Assembly (NCBI GenBank): GCA_014803505.1
Contig: JAAVBM010000088.1
Location: 1-56,908, forward strand
Origin: a bacterium
Lineage (GTDB): Bacteria; Cyanobacteriota; Vampirovibrionia; Gastranaerophilales; Gastranaerophilaceae
DNA length: 56,908 nt
Direction: 5' to 3'
The notes under the pieces are model-generated. The model was not told the origin of the DNA. It searched no databases and worked only from the letters and a program-made list of their open reading frames with translations. Made by a program: the position numbers and the translations under genes. Positions 34,632-43,971 of this stretch are shown one piece after another. Position 1 is the stretch's first letter. Every line of letters starts with the position of its first letter.

Positions 34632-36728
34632 ATGAGTTTTATATTATTTTTGTTTTGTTTTATATTATTGGTTTGGGTTATTACGTTAGATCAGAAAATT
34701 AGTAAACTTTCTAGTTCTGTTGATTACTTGTTGAAAACTTTATCAAAAGATACTAGTGTTAAATCGGAACCAAAGCCTACTCCTGAACCTATAATTGAAG
34801 CAAGGTCAACAGAACCTGTCCCTGAGAAGGCTCCTGTAGAGGAACAAAAATCTATTAAAGTTGATAAAATTGAACAGGTTATAGTTAATCCTGAAAAATC
34901 TAAAGAAAATTTTGAATTACAGAATGCGTTTCTTGGAAATATATTTAATAAAGTTGGTGCAGTAGCAATCATTATTGCTGTTGTTATTTTTGCAAAGTTG
35001 GTTTCTCCATACATTGTTATAACTTCAATGATGAAATTTGTATTAGGTGTTATTGCAGGTGGAGGAATGGTTTTAGGCGGTTTGTGCTTGCATAAAAAGG
35101 ACAAGATGAAAAATTATTCTGAAGTTCTTTTAGGCACAGGGTTTGCAACTTTATTTATTACCGTTTTCTGTGGGTATTCATTATTCAATATATTGAATAC
35201 AATGTCAGTTTTTTTTATTGGTGCAATTTTGTTACTGGTAATTTATTTGATTTCTCATAGTATGAAAACCCCTTCAATGTTAATTATTGGTTTGATTGGC
35301 GGTTACCTGACTCCTTGCTTTTCAGGTGGAAGTCACGATGCTGCATTTTCTTATCTGATATTTTTAAATTTGATTTCGCTTATTTATACTTTACAAAATA
35401 AAAAATATAGTTTTATAAATATTATAAATTTGGTTATTACAATGCTGGTTTTATCTGTTTCTAATTTGATGGAACCGATAAAAATTATTTTCCCTCTTGT
35501 GCTTTGGGGAATTTATATTGTATATGATCTTCTGCGTGATAAGAGTGATAATGTATCTTTTAGTTTGAGTTTAATTAATTATATTGCTTTGACTTTATTT
35601 TCTTTAGTTTATTTTAGAGAGGCTCATACATCTTTAGGGTGTTTGTTAGCTGTCACTGCGGCTGTTTATTACATACTTGCATTCTTTTCTTATAAAACAA
35701 ATAACGAACTATATAAAACTTATGCGCATTATGTATTGATAAATGTTTGGTTTGTTATTTTATTTTTACTTAATGATATTCAAAGTGTAGTTATGTGGTC
35801 ATTAGTGCCTCTTTGTGTAAGCTTTATGGTTGCGAAGTTTAACCGTTCTTATTTAAAGGGTAGTGTTATAGCTTATTATATGACAGCTTTTGCAGGTGCA
35901 TTGCTGGCTCAAAGTAATGGAGAATTTTGCTTTTCGGCTCAATATTTCCCTATATTGAATATAAGGACTTTAATATTTGCGATTCCGGTTGGTTCAATGT
36001 TTATTTCATCTTGTTTAATGAAAAGTACTTATAAAACTGTAAGTGAATTTCTGAAGTTTATAAGTATTTCGTTGGCATATTTATATGTTGTTGGCGAAGT
36101 TTCTTCTCTTTTATTACAAGCTGAAATTGCAAAGAGTTCAATTAGTTTTAATCAATGGATGTTATACATTATCATTGGTTTTGCTTATGCTCTGAATACT
36201 AATAGATTATATAAATTAACTAAATTTGGACTTTTCAATGTTGCAACTTGGATAGTGTATGCTTTTACTATTTTGATATTGATAGGTTATTCTTATTATT
36301 ATCCGGAAGGTTTTTTACCTATATTAAATTTAAGGTTTGCGGCATATGTAATGGGAATTGCTGTTAGTTTTATATTGGCACAGTGGAATAAGATTGATTT
36401 CTTTAAATATCTTGCTGTAATTTTAGGATTTGTTCTTGCTCATTGTGAAAGTGTTGGAATTTCTCGTCTTTATGAAAATATGAGCTATATAATATCTTTA
36501 GTTTGGATTTTATATTCAGGAGGTATTACAATTGCCGGTATTTTATTAGGTCGAAAATATTTGATAAATTCAGGAATCTGTATTGTCATTTTAACAATAC
36601 TAAGAATATTTATTTTTGATCTTGCAAAAGTTGATGCATTGTATAAATTGATTGCCTTTTTGGCGCTAGGAATAATTTTAATGCTGGTATCTTATATCTA
36701 TACAACTAGACAAAAAAGATTAAAATAA
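34632..36728 (+). CDS. DUF2339 polytopic membrane protein
   Basis: A 698-residue protein with a lone N-terminal helix (residues 2-18), a Pro/Glu/Lys-rich linker (35-95) and then about 20 tightly packed hydrophobic segments. The motif FLGNIFNKVGAVAIIIAVVIF near 99-119 and TGFATLFITVFCGYSLF with LLIGLIGGYLTPCFS-like sequence near 195-230 are typical of DUF2339 membrane proteins. These are large unknowns, perhaps transporters or envelope assembly proteins. AAAGGGG (34619-34625) provides the ribosome site, 47 bases after nth. No terminator follows; an independent promoter serves the next operon. Confidence 0.85.
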   Translation: MSFILFLFCFILLVWVITLDQKISKLSSSVDYLLKTLSKDTSVKSEPKPTPEPIIEARSTEPVPEKAPVEEQKSIKVDKIEQVIVNPEKSKENFELQNAFLGNIFNKVGAVAIIIAVVIFAKLVSPYIVITSMMKFVLGVIAGGGMVLGGLCLHKKDKMKNYSEVLLGTGFATLFITVFCGYSLFNILNTMSVFFIGAILLLVIYLISHSMKTPSMLIIGLIGGYLTPCFSGGSHDAAFSYLIFLNLISLIYTLQNKKYSFINIINLVITMLVLSVSNLMEPIKIIFPLVLWGIYIVYDLLRDKSDNVSFSLSLINYIALTLFSLVYFREAHTSLGCLLAVTAAVYYILAFFSYKTNNELYKTYAHYVLINVWFVILFLLNDIQSVVMWSLVPLCVSFMVAKFNRSYLKGSVIAYYMTAFAGALLAQSNGEFCFSAQYFPILNIRTLIFAIPVGSMFISSCLMKSTYKTVSEFLKFISISLAYLYVVGEVSSLLLQAEIAKSSISFNQWMLYIIIGFAYALNTNRLYKLTKFGLFNVATWIVYAFTILILIGYSYYYPEGFLPILNLRFAAYVMGIAVSFILAQWNKIDFFKYLAVILGFVLAHCESVGISRLYENMSYIISLVWILYSGGITIAGILLGRKYLINSGICIVILTILRIFIFDLAKVDALYKLIAFLALGIILMLVSYIYTTRQKRLK

Positions 36729-36764
36729 AATATTGAAAAAGATTATCTGAAAGTTGTTAAAAAC

Positions 36765-36793
36765 TTGCTTTTCTTCGAAAAATATGACATAAT
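36765..36793 (+). promoter_or_regulatory. Sigma-70 extended -10 promoter of the hydrogenase operon
   Basis: TTGCTT (36765-36770), 17-base spacer, CATAAT (36788-36793) preceded by TGA. Start near 36800, leaving a ~70-base leader. Confidence 0.65.
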
Positions 36794-36871
36794 TCTAATA
36801 AGATTGTACGTTTGTGGGTTAATGAAAATTACAATCAATTAGTGTTATTACATATTAATAGGAGTTCGAGA

Positions 36872-37366
36872 ATGAGTGAAAGTAGTTCTCGTAAAATCGA
36901 CACTTCAAAGTTAGATTCTATTATTGAATCCTATGGGTCAAAAAAATCTAACTTAATTGCGATTTTACAAAAAGTTCAGGAAGAGTACAGGTATCTTCCC
37001 GAGGATGCATTGATTTATATTGGTACAAAAATTGAAGGTTTGTCTCCAGCTACGGTATTTGGAGTTGCAACTTTTTATGCTCAGTTTTCATTGGATCCTA
37101 AAGGTAAATATGAAATTAAAGTTTGTGATGGAACTGCTTGTCATGTTAGAGGTTCTATGCCGGTATTAAATGCAATTAGAGCACATTTAGATTTGAAAGA
37201 TGGTCAAATGACTACTAATGATGGTTTATTTTCTTTAGAAACAGTCAGCTGTCTTGGTGCTTGCGGACTTGCTCCTGTTTGCGTTATTAACGGAAAAGTT
37301 TATCCACAAATGACTTCTGATGCAATAAAAGTTATTCTGGATACCCTTTTAAAGGAGGAAAGATAA
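36872..37366 (+). CDS. hndA: Hydrogenase/NADH-oxidising complex subunit A (NuoE-like, thioredoxin-like 2Fe-2S)
   Basis: A 164-residue small subunit of a soluble NAD(H)-linked hydrogenase. The N-terminal helical domain has ILQKVQEEYRYLPEDALIYI, and the C-terminal thioredoxin-like domain binds a 2Fe-2S cluster through CDGTAC and CLGACG (C-x4-C and C-x3-C). It passes electrons between the flavin subunit and the hydrogenase subunit. ATG 36872 follows AGGAG (36860-36864); an upstream in-frame start at 36812 would add 20 non-homologous residues. The next gene starts one base after its stop. Confidence 0.92.
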   Translation: MSESSSRKIDTSKLDSIIESYGSKKSNLIAILQKVQEEYRYLPEDALIYIGTKIEGLSPATVFGVATFYAQFSLDPKGKYEIKVCDGTACHVRGSMPVLNAIRAHLDLKDGQMTTNDGLFSLETVSCLGACGLAPVCVINGKVYPQMTSDAIKVILDTLLKEER

Positions 37367-37367
37367 T

Positions 37368-39230
37368 ATGGAAAAAACTTCATTAAATATGGATATTAGG
37401 CAAGAGCAGCTGAAGGCTCAAGAAGAAATTAAAAAACAAGGACTCAGGGTTCTTGTATGTGCAGGAACCGGATGTGTTGCGAATGGTTCTTTGAAAATTA
37501 TTGAAAAATTTAAAGAGTTAGGAGCTGATGTCTCAGTTCTTTCTGATTACGATAAAATGACTATTGTTCCTACCGGTTGTCACGGATTTTGTGAACAAGG
37601 TGTTTTAGTAATTATTCCGGATAAAGATGTTACGTATGTAAAAGTTCATCTAGAGGATGTTGAAGAAATTTATGAAAGTCACATCAAGAATAATCAATCT
37701 GTTGAGAGGTTATTATATACAGATCCTAAAACGCATGAAAAAATTCATAGAAATGAAGATATAAATTTCTATGCAAAACAAACAAGAACGGCGCTTGCCA
37801 ATTGTGGTCATATCAATGCGGAATGTTTAGATGAAGCAATTGCAGTGAGAGGCTATGAAGCTTTAGCAAAAGTTCTTGAAGAAAACAATCCTGATGCAGT
37901 TGTTGATGAAATTGAAAAATCAGGGCTTCGCGGTAGAGGTGGCGGCGGATTCCCGACAGGAAGAAAGTGGAGATTTACTGCCGCAAATAGAGGTGGCAAA
38001 TCTTATGTTGTTTGTAACGGAGATGAAGGTGACCCTGGTGCATTTATGGACAGATCCGTTATGGAAGGTGATCCTCACAAATTATTAGAAGGTATTGCTA
38101 TTGCAGCTTTTGCAATTGGTGCAGATGAGGCTTATATTTATGTTCGTGCCGAGTATCCGCTTGCTATTACTCGCTTAAGAAAAGCTATTAAAGATGCTGA
38201 AGAAAGACATTTTCTTGGTCAAAATATTATGGGGTCAGGATTTAATCTTGATATTCATATCAAAGAAGGTGCAGGAGCTTTTGTTTGCGGTGAAGAAACT
38301 GCTCTTATTGCTTCTATTGAAGGTGAGCGCGGTATGCCAAGACCAAAACCACCGTTCCCGGCAAATAAAGGTTTGTTTGGCAGACCTACTCTTATTAATA
38401 ACGTTGAAACGCTTGCCAATGTTCCTGTAATAATTTTAAAAGGTGCTGATTGGTTCAGTTCTATGGGAACAGAAACCTCTAAAGGTACAAAAACTTTCGC
38501 ATTGACCGGAGAAGTTAATAATACAGGGCTTATTGAAGTGCCAATGGGTACAACTTTGAGAGAAATTATTTTTGATATTGGTGGTGGCGTTCGTAACGGT
38601 AAGAAATTTAAAGCTGTTCAAATCGGTGGACCTTCAGGCGGATGTTTAACGGAAGAACATCTTGATATTCCGATGGATTACGATAATCTTATTAAAGCAG
38701 GTGCAATGGTTGGTTCCGGCGGGCTTGTGGTAATGGCAGAAGATACTTGTATTGTTGAAGTTGCACGATTCTTTATGAACTTTACTCAACACGAAAGCTG
38801 CGGAAAATGTGTTCCTTGTCGCGAAGGTACCAAAAATATGCTTAAAATTCTCGAAAAGATTGTTGCTGGTAAAGGTGAAATGAAAGATTTAGAATTATTG
38901 AAAGAACTTGCTCAAACAGTAAAAGACGGGTCTCTTTGTGGTTTAGGTAAAACAGCTCCAAATCCTGTACTGTCAACATTAAAATACTTTAGAGATGAAT
39001 ATATTGCTCATATTAAGGATAAAAAATGTCCTGCAGGTGTTTGTACTGCAATGAAGAAGATTGTTATTGAAGAATCTCTTTGTAAAGGTTGTACAAAATG
39101 CGCAAGAACTTGTCCTGTTGGAGCAATTTCGGGTACTGTTAAACAACCTCACCATATTGATCAAGCTAAATGTATTAAGTGTGAAGCTTGTTTAACTAAC
39201 TGTCCGTTCAAAGCTATTGTATTGGAATAG
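37368..39230 (+). CDS. hndC: Hydrogenase NAD(H)- and FMN-binding subunit (NuoF-like)
   Basis: A 620-residue flavoprotein. An N-terminal thioredoxin-like domain (CAGTGCVANGS and PTGCHGFCEQG give a 2Fe-2S site, residues ~30-90) precedes the NuoF core: GLRGRGGGGFPTGRKW (FMN site ~185-200), GDEGDPGAFMDRS and GAGAFVCGEETALI. ESCGKCVPCREG near 480 with a downstream Cys forms the 4Fe-4S site. The C-terminus holds a two-cluster ferredoxin domain (CKGCTKCARTCPVG and CIKCEACLTNCPFK). This is the electron-input or bifurcation subunit of the trimeric [FeFe] hydrogenase. AAGGAGG precedes the ATG. Confidence 0.94.
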   Translation: MEKTSLNMDIRQEQLKAQEEIKKQGLRVLVCAGTGCVANGSLKIIEKFKELGADVSVLSDYDKMTIVPTGCHGFCEQGVLVIIPDKDVTYVKVHLEDVEEIYESHIKNNQSVERLLYTDPKTHEKIHRNEDINFYAKQTRTALANCGHINAECLDEAIAVRGYEALAKVLEENNPDAVVDEIEKSGLRGRGGGGFPTGRKWRFTAANRGGKSYVVCNGDEGDPGAFMDRSVMEGDPHKLLEGIAIAAFAIGADEAYIYVRAEYPLAITRLRKAIKDAEERHFLGQNIMGSGFNLDIHIKEGAGAFVCGEETALIASIEGERGMPRPKPPFPANKGLFGRPTLINNVETLANVPVIILKGADWFSSMGTETSKGTKTFALTGEVNNTGLIEVPMGTTLREIIFDIGGGVRNGKKFKAVQIGGPSGGCLTEEHLDIPMDYDNLIKAGAMVGSGGLVVMAEDTCIVEVARFFMNFTQHESCGKCVPCREGTKNMLKILEKIVAGKGEMKDLELLKELAQTVKDGSLCGLGKTAPNPVLSTLKYFRDEYIAHIKDKKCPAGVCTAMKKIVIEESLCKGCTKCARTCPVGAISGTVKQPHHIDQAKCIKCEACLTNCPFKAIVLE

Positions 39231-39242
39231 ATGGTATATTGA

Positions 39243-39303
39243 GTCATGCTGAACTTGATTCAGCATCTGGTTATAAAAGATTCTGAATTGAATTCAGAAT
39301 GAC
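39243..39303. repeat. REPIN-like pair of inverted 26-base repeats inside the hydrogenase operon
   Basis: A 26-mer GTCATGCTGAACTTGATTCAGCATCT-type unit (39243-39268; inner palindrome 39246-39266) is followed nine to eleven bases later by a second unit in inverted orientation (39278-39303; palindrome 39280-39300). Reverse-complementing the second gives a near-identical sequence. Both begin or end with the GTCAT/ATGAC boundary. Similar units occur at 50794-50983. Confidence 0.8.
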
Positions 39304-39323
39304 AAAACAAAAAGGAAATAAAA

Positions 39324-41075
39324 ATGACAGATAAAAAAATATTATTTATAGACGGAAAAGAGGTTGAGTTCTCTGATGAACCTAACCTGCTTGAAGTTAT
39401 TAGAAAAGCAGGCATGAATGTTCCGACATTTTGTTACAGACCTGATTTAACTTCATTTGGTGCTTGCAGAATGTGTGTTGTTGAAGTTGAAGGCCGAGGT
39501 ATTCAATCTTCATGTACAATGCCTCCGGAAAATGGTCTAAAAATACATCTTAATACTGAAAAAACAAGACGTATTAGAAAAACTGTTCTTGAATTATTAT
39601 TAGCAAATCATGATAAAAAATGTTTAACTTGTGACAGAAGTGGTAACTGCGAACTTCAAAAATACGCAGAAGAATATGGCATTAAAGATATTAGATTCCC
39701 TGATAAAGATTTGGAAGATTATCTTCCAGTTGATGATAGCAGCCCCTCACTGGTTAGAGATCCAAATAAATGTATTCTTTGCGGGGCTTGTGTAAGAGCG
39801 TGTACTGAATTCCAAGGACATTCGGTTTTAGGTTTTGCTAATCGGGGTTCTAAAACTCTTGTTCAACCTATGGGTGGCAGGCCATTAGGACAAGTCGATT
39901 GTGTAAATTGCGGTCAATGTGCAGCAGTTTGTCCGACAGGAGCTTTAACAATAAAGGATGAAACAGAAAAAGTTTGGGCTGAAATTACTAATCCTGCTAA
40001 AACTGTGGTTGTTCAAATGGCTCCTGCAACACGTGTTGCATTGGGTGAAATGTTTGGGCTTTCTGCAGGCGAAAATACTATTGGCTTAATGAATGCTGCT
40101 CTTAGAAGAATTGGTTTTAATCTCGTATTTGATACTAATTTTTCAGCAGATTTAACAATTATGGAAGAAGCTACGGAATTTTTGGAAAGATTGAAAACAG
40201 GAAAAAATCTGCCATTATTTACATCGTGCTGTCCTGCATGGATTAAATATTTAGAAACAGCGCATCCTGATATGCTTCATCATTTATCAAGTTGTAAATC
40301 TCCAATGAGTATGTTATCTCCTGTATTAGTTGATTTAGTTCCTAAAAACTTTAATATTGATAGAGAAAATCTTGTTGTCGTTGCGGTTATGCCTTGTACT
40401 GCTAAAAAATATGAATGTAAACGTCCTGAATTATACAGAAACGGCAGACCTGATACTGATTATGTAATTACTACTCAAGAGCTTGGTAAAATGATTAAGT
40501 CTGCGGGTATTGATTTCAAATCATTAACTCCGGAATCTAACGATTCTCCATTTGGTGAATACTCTGGAGCTGGAACTATATTTGGAGCTTCCGGTGGTGT
40601 GGCTGAAGCTGCTGTTCGTACAGCGTACGAATTTGCAACAGGTGAACCGCTTAATGATGTTGATATTAAACAAATGCGCGGTACTTCAAACCGTTCAAGG
40701 AGTATTGAGTTAGATATTAAAGGTACAAAACTTGTTGTTCGTGTCGTTTCAACTCTTGTTGAAGCTGAAAAAGCAATTCAGGAAGTTAAAAATGGGACTG
40801 CTGATTTCCAAATGCTAGAAGTTATGGCTTGCCCTGGCGGATGCATAAATGGTGGAGGACAGCCAAGAAGTTGTGATGATTCTAAAGTTAAGCAAGTTAG
40901 AGCTGAAGGTTTGTACAAAGAAGATACAGAGCTTCCTATTAGAAAATCTCATATGAATCCGTCTATTCAAAAGCTTTATCAAGAATATTTGGAACATCCG
41001 AATTCTCACAAGGCTCATGAAATTTTGCATACTGTCTATACAGATAAGTTTGCAGGTTCATATAAAGATATATAG
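39324..41075 (+). CDS. hndD: [FeFe] hydrogenase catalytic subunit
   Basis: A 583-residue hydrogenase of the NAD(H)-dependent trimeric type. N-terminal 2Fe-2S domain (CYRPDLTSFGACRMC), a His-ligated cluster (NHDKKCLTCDRSGNCELQ) and two 4Fe-4S motifs (CILCGACVRAC, CVNCGQCAAVC) precede the H-cluster domain. That domain has L1 FTSCCPAW near residue 300, L2 VMPCTAKK near 355 and L3 MACPGGCINGGGQP near 498, all with intact H-cluster cysteines. It reduces protons using electrons from NADH (with ferredoxin if bifurcating), or the reverse. HydE/F/G maturases are not in this window. The REPIN-like element separates it from hndC. Confidence 0.95.
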   Translation: MTDKKILFIDGKEVEFSDEPNLLEVIRKAGMNVPTFCYRPDLTSFGACRMCVVEVEGRGIQSSCTMPPENGLKIHLNTEKTRRIRKTVLELLLANHDKKCLTCDRSGNCELQKYAEEYGIKDIRFPDKDLEDYLPVDDSSPSLVRDPNKCILCGACVRACTEFQGHSVLGFANRGSKTLVQPMGGRPLGQVDCVNCGQCAAVCPTGALTIKDETEKVWAEITNPAKTVVVQMAPATRVALGEMFGLSAGENTIGLMNAALRRIGFNLVFDTNFSADLTIMEEATEFLERLKTGKNLPLFTSCCPAWIKYLETAHPDMLHHLSSCKSPMSMLSPVLVDLVPKNFNIDRENLVVVAVMPCTAKKYECKRPELYRNGRPDTDYVITTQELGKMIKSAGIDFKSLTPESNDSPFGEYSGAGTIFGASGGVAEAAVRTAYEFATGEPLNDVDIKQMRGTSNRSRSIELDIKGTKLVVRVVSTLVEAEKAIQEVKNGTADFQMLEVMACPGGCINGGGQPRSCDDSKVKQVRAEGLYKEDTELPIRKSHMNPSIQKLYQEYLEHPNSHKAHEILHTVYTDKFAGSYKDI

Positions 41076-41081
41076 AATACT

Positions 41082-41114
41082 AAAAGACCTCTCAATTGAG
41101 AGGTCTTTTTTTTT
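41082..41114. terminator. Intrinsic terminator of the hydrogenase operon
   Basis: AAAAGACCTCTCAA (41082-41095) pairs with TTGAGAGGTCTTTT (41096-41109), AATT centre, then a T-run to 41114. The left A-run makes it usable from the ompH side as well. Confidence 0.88.
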
Positions 41115-41128
41115 ATGTAATAAATTTA

Positions 41129-41584
41129 TTACTTAACAATTTTAATAATTTCGTCTGTAATATCTTTTCCACCGTAAAGTACAATGCCTTTGCTTAAAAC
41201 TATATCATAACCGTCAGCTTTTGCTTTGTCAGTGATTTGTTGAGAAATGGATATGTCTAAAGCTTTTAATTTTTCAGCGTAATCTTTATCCATTTTTTCT
41301 TTTTTATCCATTAATTCTTTATTGTATTTTTCTTCTGCACTTTTCTTTTTGTTTGCATCTTTAATTGATGCTACGTCTTTTCTTGCTCTTTCAACAAACT
41401 TAACAATTTCTTCAGCTTTGTTTTGTTGTTCTTTTTTTAGAGCTTGAACTTGAGCAGAAGCGTTAACTACTTGAGGAACATCAACGATTGCTACAGAAAA
41501 ACCATCAGCCATTGCGCTAGAACCTAATGTTAATCCACCAATTACAGCAAATGTTGCTGCTAATAAACCTAAATTTTTTCTCAT
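41129..41584 (-). CDS. OmpH/Skp-family periplasmic chaperone
   Basis: A 151-residue secreted protein. A signal peptide (MRKNLGLLAATFAVIGGLTL, cleavage after SAMA near residue 26) is followed by VAIVDVPQVVNAS, the Skp body strand, a long coiled coil (residues 45-120) and the closing strand YDIVLSKGIVLYGGKDITDEII. Skp-like chaperones hold unfolded outer-membrane proteins in the periplasm. ATG 41584 follows AAGGAG with seven-base spacing; an upstream start at 41638 is rejected. It is divergent from the outer-membrane barrel gene. Confidence 0.88.
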   Translation of the reverse strand: MRKNLGLLAATFAVIGGLTLGSSAMADGFSVAIVDVPQVVNASAQVQALKKEQQNKAEEIVKFVERARKDVASIKDANKKKSAEEKYNKELMDKKEKMDKDYAEKLKALDISISQQITDKAKADGYDIVLSKGIVLYGGKDITDEIIKIVK

Positions 41585-41858
41585 ATCTCTTCTCCTTTTA
41601 ACATTATTAATATTATCACAAAATGATAAATTATGCATAGTAATCCATATGGTTTATTTTTTTTGTAACATCTTTACATGATTTTTGTAATTTTGTATAA
41701 TATTGTTGTGGTAAATTATAGGCTTTTTATATTTTTGTAAAAATATTGTAATAAAAGGTTTTTATTTAACCGCTATCGTTAGACAATAATCTTGAGATAT
41801 AATTTTAGATATACAACTAGATATACTACAAATAACTAAATAGAAGGTGAATAAGACA

Positions 41859-43895
41859 ATGAAAAAGATTAAGAAAAGTAATCGATTCTTAGGTGCAGTA
41901 TTGGCATTATCTGCTTGCTGTGCGTTATCTATCGGTTGTTTCTCACCAGCTATGGCTGCGGGCGAAGGTGTTGGTGCTGCTGGTGGTAATTTTGCTGGTT
42001 TTGGTTATACTCACGGCATTGTACCTGTAATGAACGAAGTTGGTGGTGCAGCAATTCACGATAGTGATATGATGCGTTACGATAAAAATCAACGTAAAGG
42101 TGTAAGTGATTATTATCAATATGAACAAAAAAGATATGGTACAGGTGGTTCTCCTGTTAAAAACTATGCTGCTCCAGAAAATAGTCTTCCTGACGTAATG
42201 AAAGCAACAGTAGACGAAATGGGTTCTAAAGGTGTATATGTTAATTCGATTGAAGTATCACCTTCAGAAATTCTTACAAGAGAAGATATTAATAGTGTTA
42301 TCGGACAATATGTTGGACGTAACGTATTTATGTCTGATATCCAAAATGCGATTAATGCATTGAATAATTTATATGCTGAGCGCGGTTATGTTACTGCTCG
42401 TGCATATTTACCTGAACAAACTGTTTCTAACGGTAATATCAGAATTGAACTTATTGAAAGTAAAATTGGTAATGTTACTGTAGTTAACAATAAATATACT
42501 ACTGATGGTTATATTTTAAAACGTATGCCTCAAAAATCAGGTGAATTATTTGATATCGTTAGTTTAGAACAAGATGTTCTTGATTTTAACAGATATCATG
42601 ATGGTGTAAACCTTGCCGCAAATTTGAGAGCTGGTGAACTTCCTGGTACAACAGATATCGAATTAACAGCGCAAGAAACATTCCCATTCCACTTGATTGG
42701 TATGATGGATAATGCTGGTCGTAGAAGTACCGGATCTTTAAGAGGTGGTCCTGCTATTGTTTCTGATAGTTTATTCCATCATAGAGATCAAATGTCTTTA
42801 GGTACCTATTTCTCTGGTGGTGCTGTCAGTCCATTCTTTGATTATAGCGTTCCTGTAAACAAAAAAGATGGTAGAGTAGGTTTCTCTTATTCTTCAACTT
42901 TTGCTAATGTAAAATATGGACCATCTTATCTTACTAATTTAGGTTTAAAAAGTAACTCATATATTTATAGTTTGTATTATGATCAACCACTTGTTAGAAC
43001 AAGAGGTTTTGAGTTGAAATCTTATGCTGCTATGAACTATAAACGTGCTAGAACTTGGTCTAAGTTAGATAATATTTTTGAACAAATGGGTTATAACTCA
43101 CCATTTGCTGATACAGATCAAGTTACAAGTATCGATGTTGGTTTAAATATGAGAAAAGATACCAAAAGAGGTATTTGGTATATGAACCAAATGGCTTCAA
43201 TGGCTTTACCTGTATTTGATAGTGACTCAAGTTATTTTAAATATAGCGGTGGTTTACTTAGATTACATGACTTCTCTCACGGTGTAATCGGTCAATTACG
43301 TGGAAGTTACCAAGTTATTCCTAACAGCAAACATATTCCTTATTTGGATCAATTCCAAACAGGTGGTTTGGCAACTGTTAGAGGATATTCTGAAGGGGTA
43401 ATGCTTGGTAAGAGTGGTTATTTCTTCAGTGGTGAATTAATGTTCCCATTATTACCAAGAACTGTTACCGGTAAAAATGGTGAAGTTCGTAATTTTATCG
43501 GTAATTACTTGAAAGGTGCAATCTTCGCTGATACCGCAGGTGTATTCCCTTATGTAGGTGAAGATGTTTACGGCGGAAGTTATTTCTTAGCATCTATCGG
43601 TATGGGTGTAAGGGTTCAATTACCAGGCGACTTGAGTGCTCGTTTGTATTGGGGCTATCCTCTGGTTAACAATGCATATGAACAACATAGACATATGGGT
43701 AGATTCCACTTTGAATTAACATTAGAACCTGATTTGGATTCATTGTTAAGTAAGAGATCAACTAAGGCTCAACCAGTGCCTCCTGCACAACCTCAGCCTA
43801 AGGCTCCGGAGTTGGCACCATTGGATGGACCAAACAATTATGATGATATCAGACACTATGATTACATGTTAGATGGTTCTGCAACAGCATTATAA
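41859..43895 (+). CDS. ShlB/FhaC/HecB-type outer-membrane transporter (two-partner secretion / POTRA barrel)
   Basis: A 678-residue protein with a signal peptide ending around residue 34 (PAMA). A Gly/Tyr-rich unusual linker (35-105) comes before the POTRA domains: YVNSIEVSPSEILTREDINSVI near 130 and GNIRIELIESKIGNVTVV near 190-207. The C-terminal beta barrel spans about 275-620, with a conserved LRGY-type motif as TVRGYSEG (~507-514). A Pro-rich tail ends the protein. Such proteins export a large TpsA partner or insert outer-membrane proteins. No TpsA-like exoprotein is adjacent. ATG 41859 is chosen over the in-frame GTG at 41847, which overlaps the AGAAGG site. Confidence 0.88.
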   Translation: MKKIKKSNRFLGAVLALSACCALSIGCFSPAMAAGEGVGAAGGNFAGFGYTHGIVPVMNEVGGAAIHDSDMMRYDKNQRKGVSDYYQYEQKRYGTGGSPVKNYAAPENSLPDVMKATVDEMGSKGVYVNSIEVSPSEILTREDINSVIGQYVGRNVFMSDIQNAINALNNLYAERGYVTARAYLPEQTVSNGNIRIELIESKIGNVTVVNNKYTTDGYILKRMPQKSGELFDIVSLEQDVLDFNRYHDGVNLAANLRAGELPGTTDIELTAQETFPFHLIGMMDNAGRRSTGSLRGGPAIVSDSLFHHRDQMSLGTYFSGGAVSPFFDYSVPVNKKDGRVGFSYSSTFANVKYGPSYLTNLGLKSNSYIYSLYYDQPLVRTRGFELKSYAAMNYKRARTWSKLDNIFEQMGYNSPFADTDQVTSIDVGLNMRKDTKRGIWYMNQMASMALPVFDSDSSYFKYSGGLLRLHDFSHGVIGQLRGSYQVIPNSKHIPYLDQFQTGGLATVRGYSEGVMLGKSGYFFSGELMFPLLPRTVTGKNGEVRNFIGNYLKGAIFADTAGVFPYVGEDVYGGSYFLASIGMGVRVQLPGDLSARLYWGYPLVNNAYEQHRHMGRFHFELTLEPDLDSLLSKRSTKAQPVPPAQPQPKAPELAPLDGPNNYDDIRHYDYMLDGSATAL

Positions 43896-43924
43896 TTAAG
43901 TTAATATTATTTTTGATATATAAT

Positions 43925-43953
43925 ATAAGCGGTAACTTTATGTTATCGCTTAT
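43925..43953 (+). terminator. Possible hairpin terminator after the outer-membrane barrel gene
   Basis: ATAAGCGGTAAC (43925-43936), TTTAT, GTTATCGCTTAT (43942-43953) with one G-T wobble; the following T-tract is interrupted. Confidence 0.55.
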
Positions 43954-43971
43954 TTATTTGAGGTATGGGAT

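Noticed and set aside
36812-36871. Upstream extension of hndA
   Set aside because: It adds 20 residues with no family match, and AGGAG at 36860-36864 clearly serves ATG 36872.
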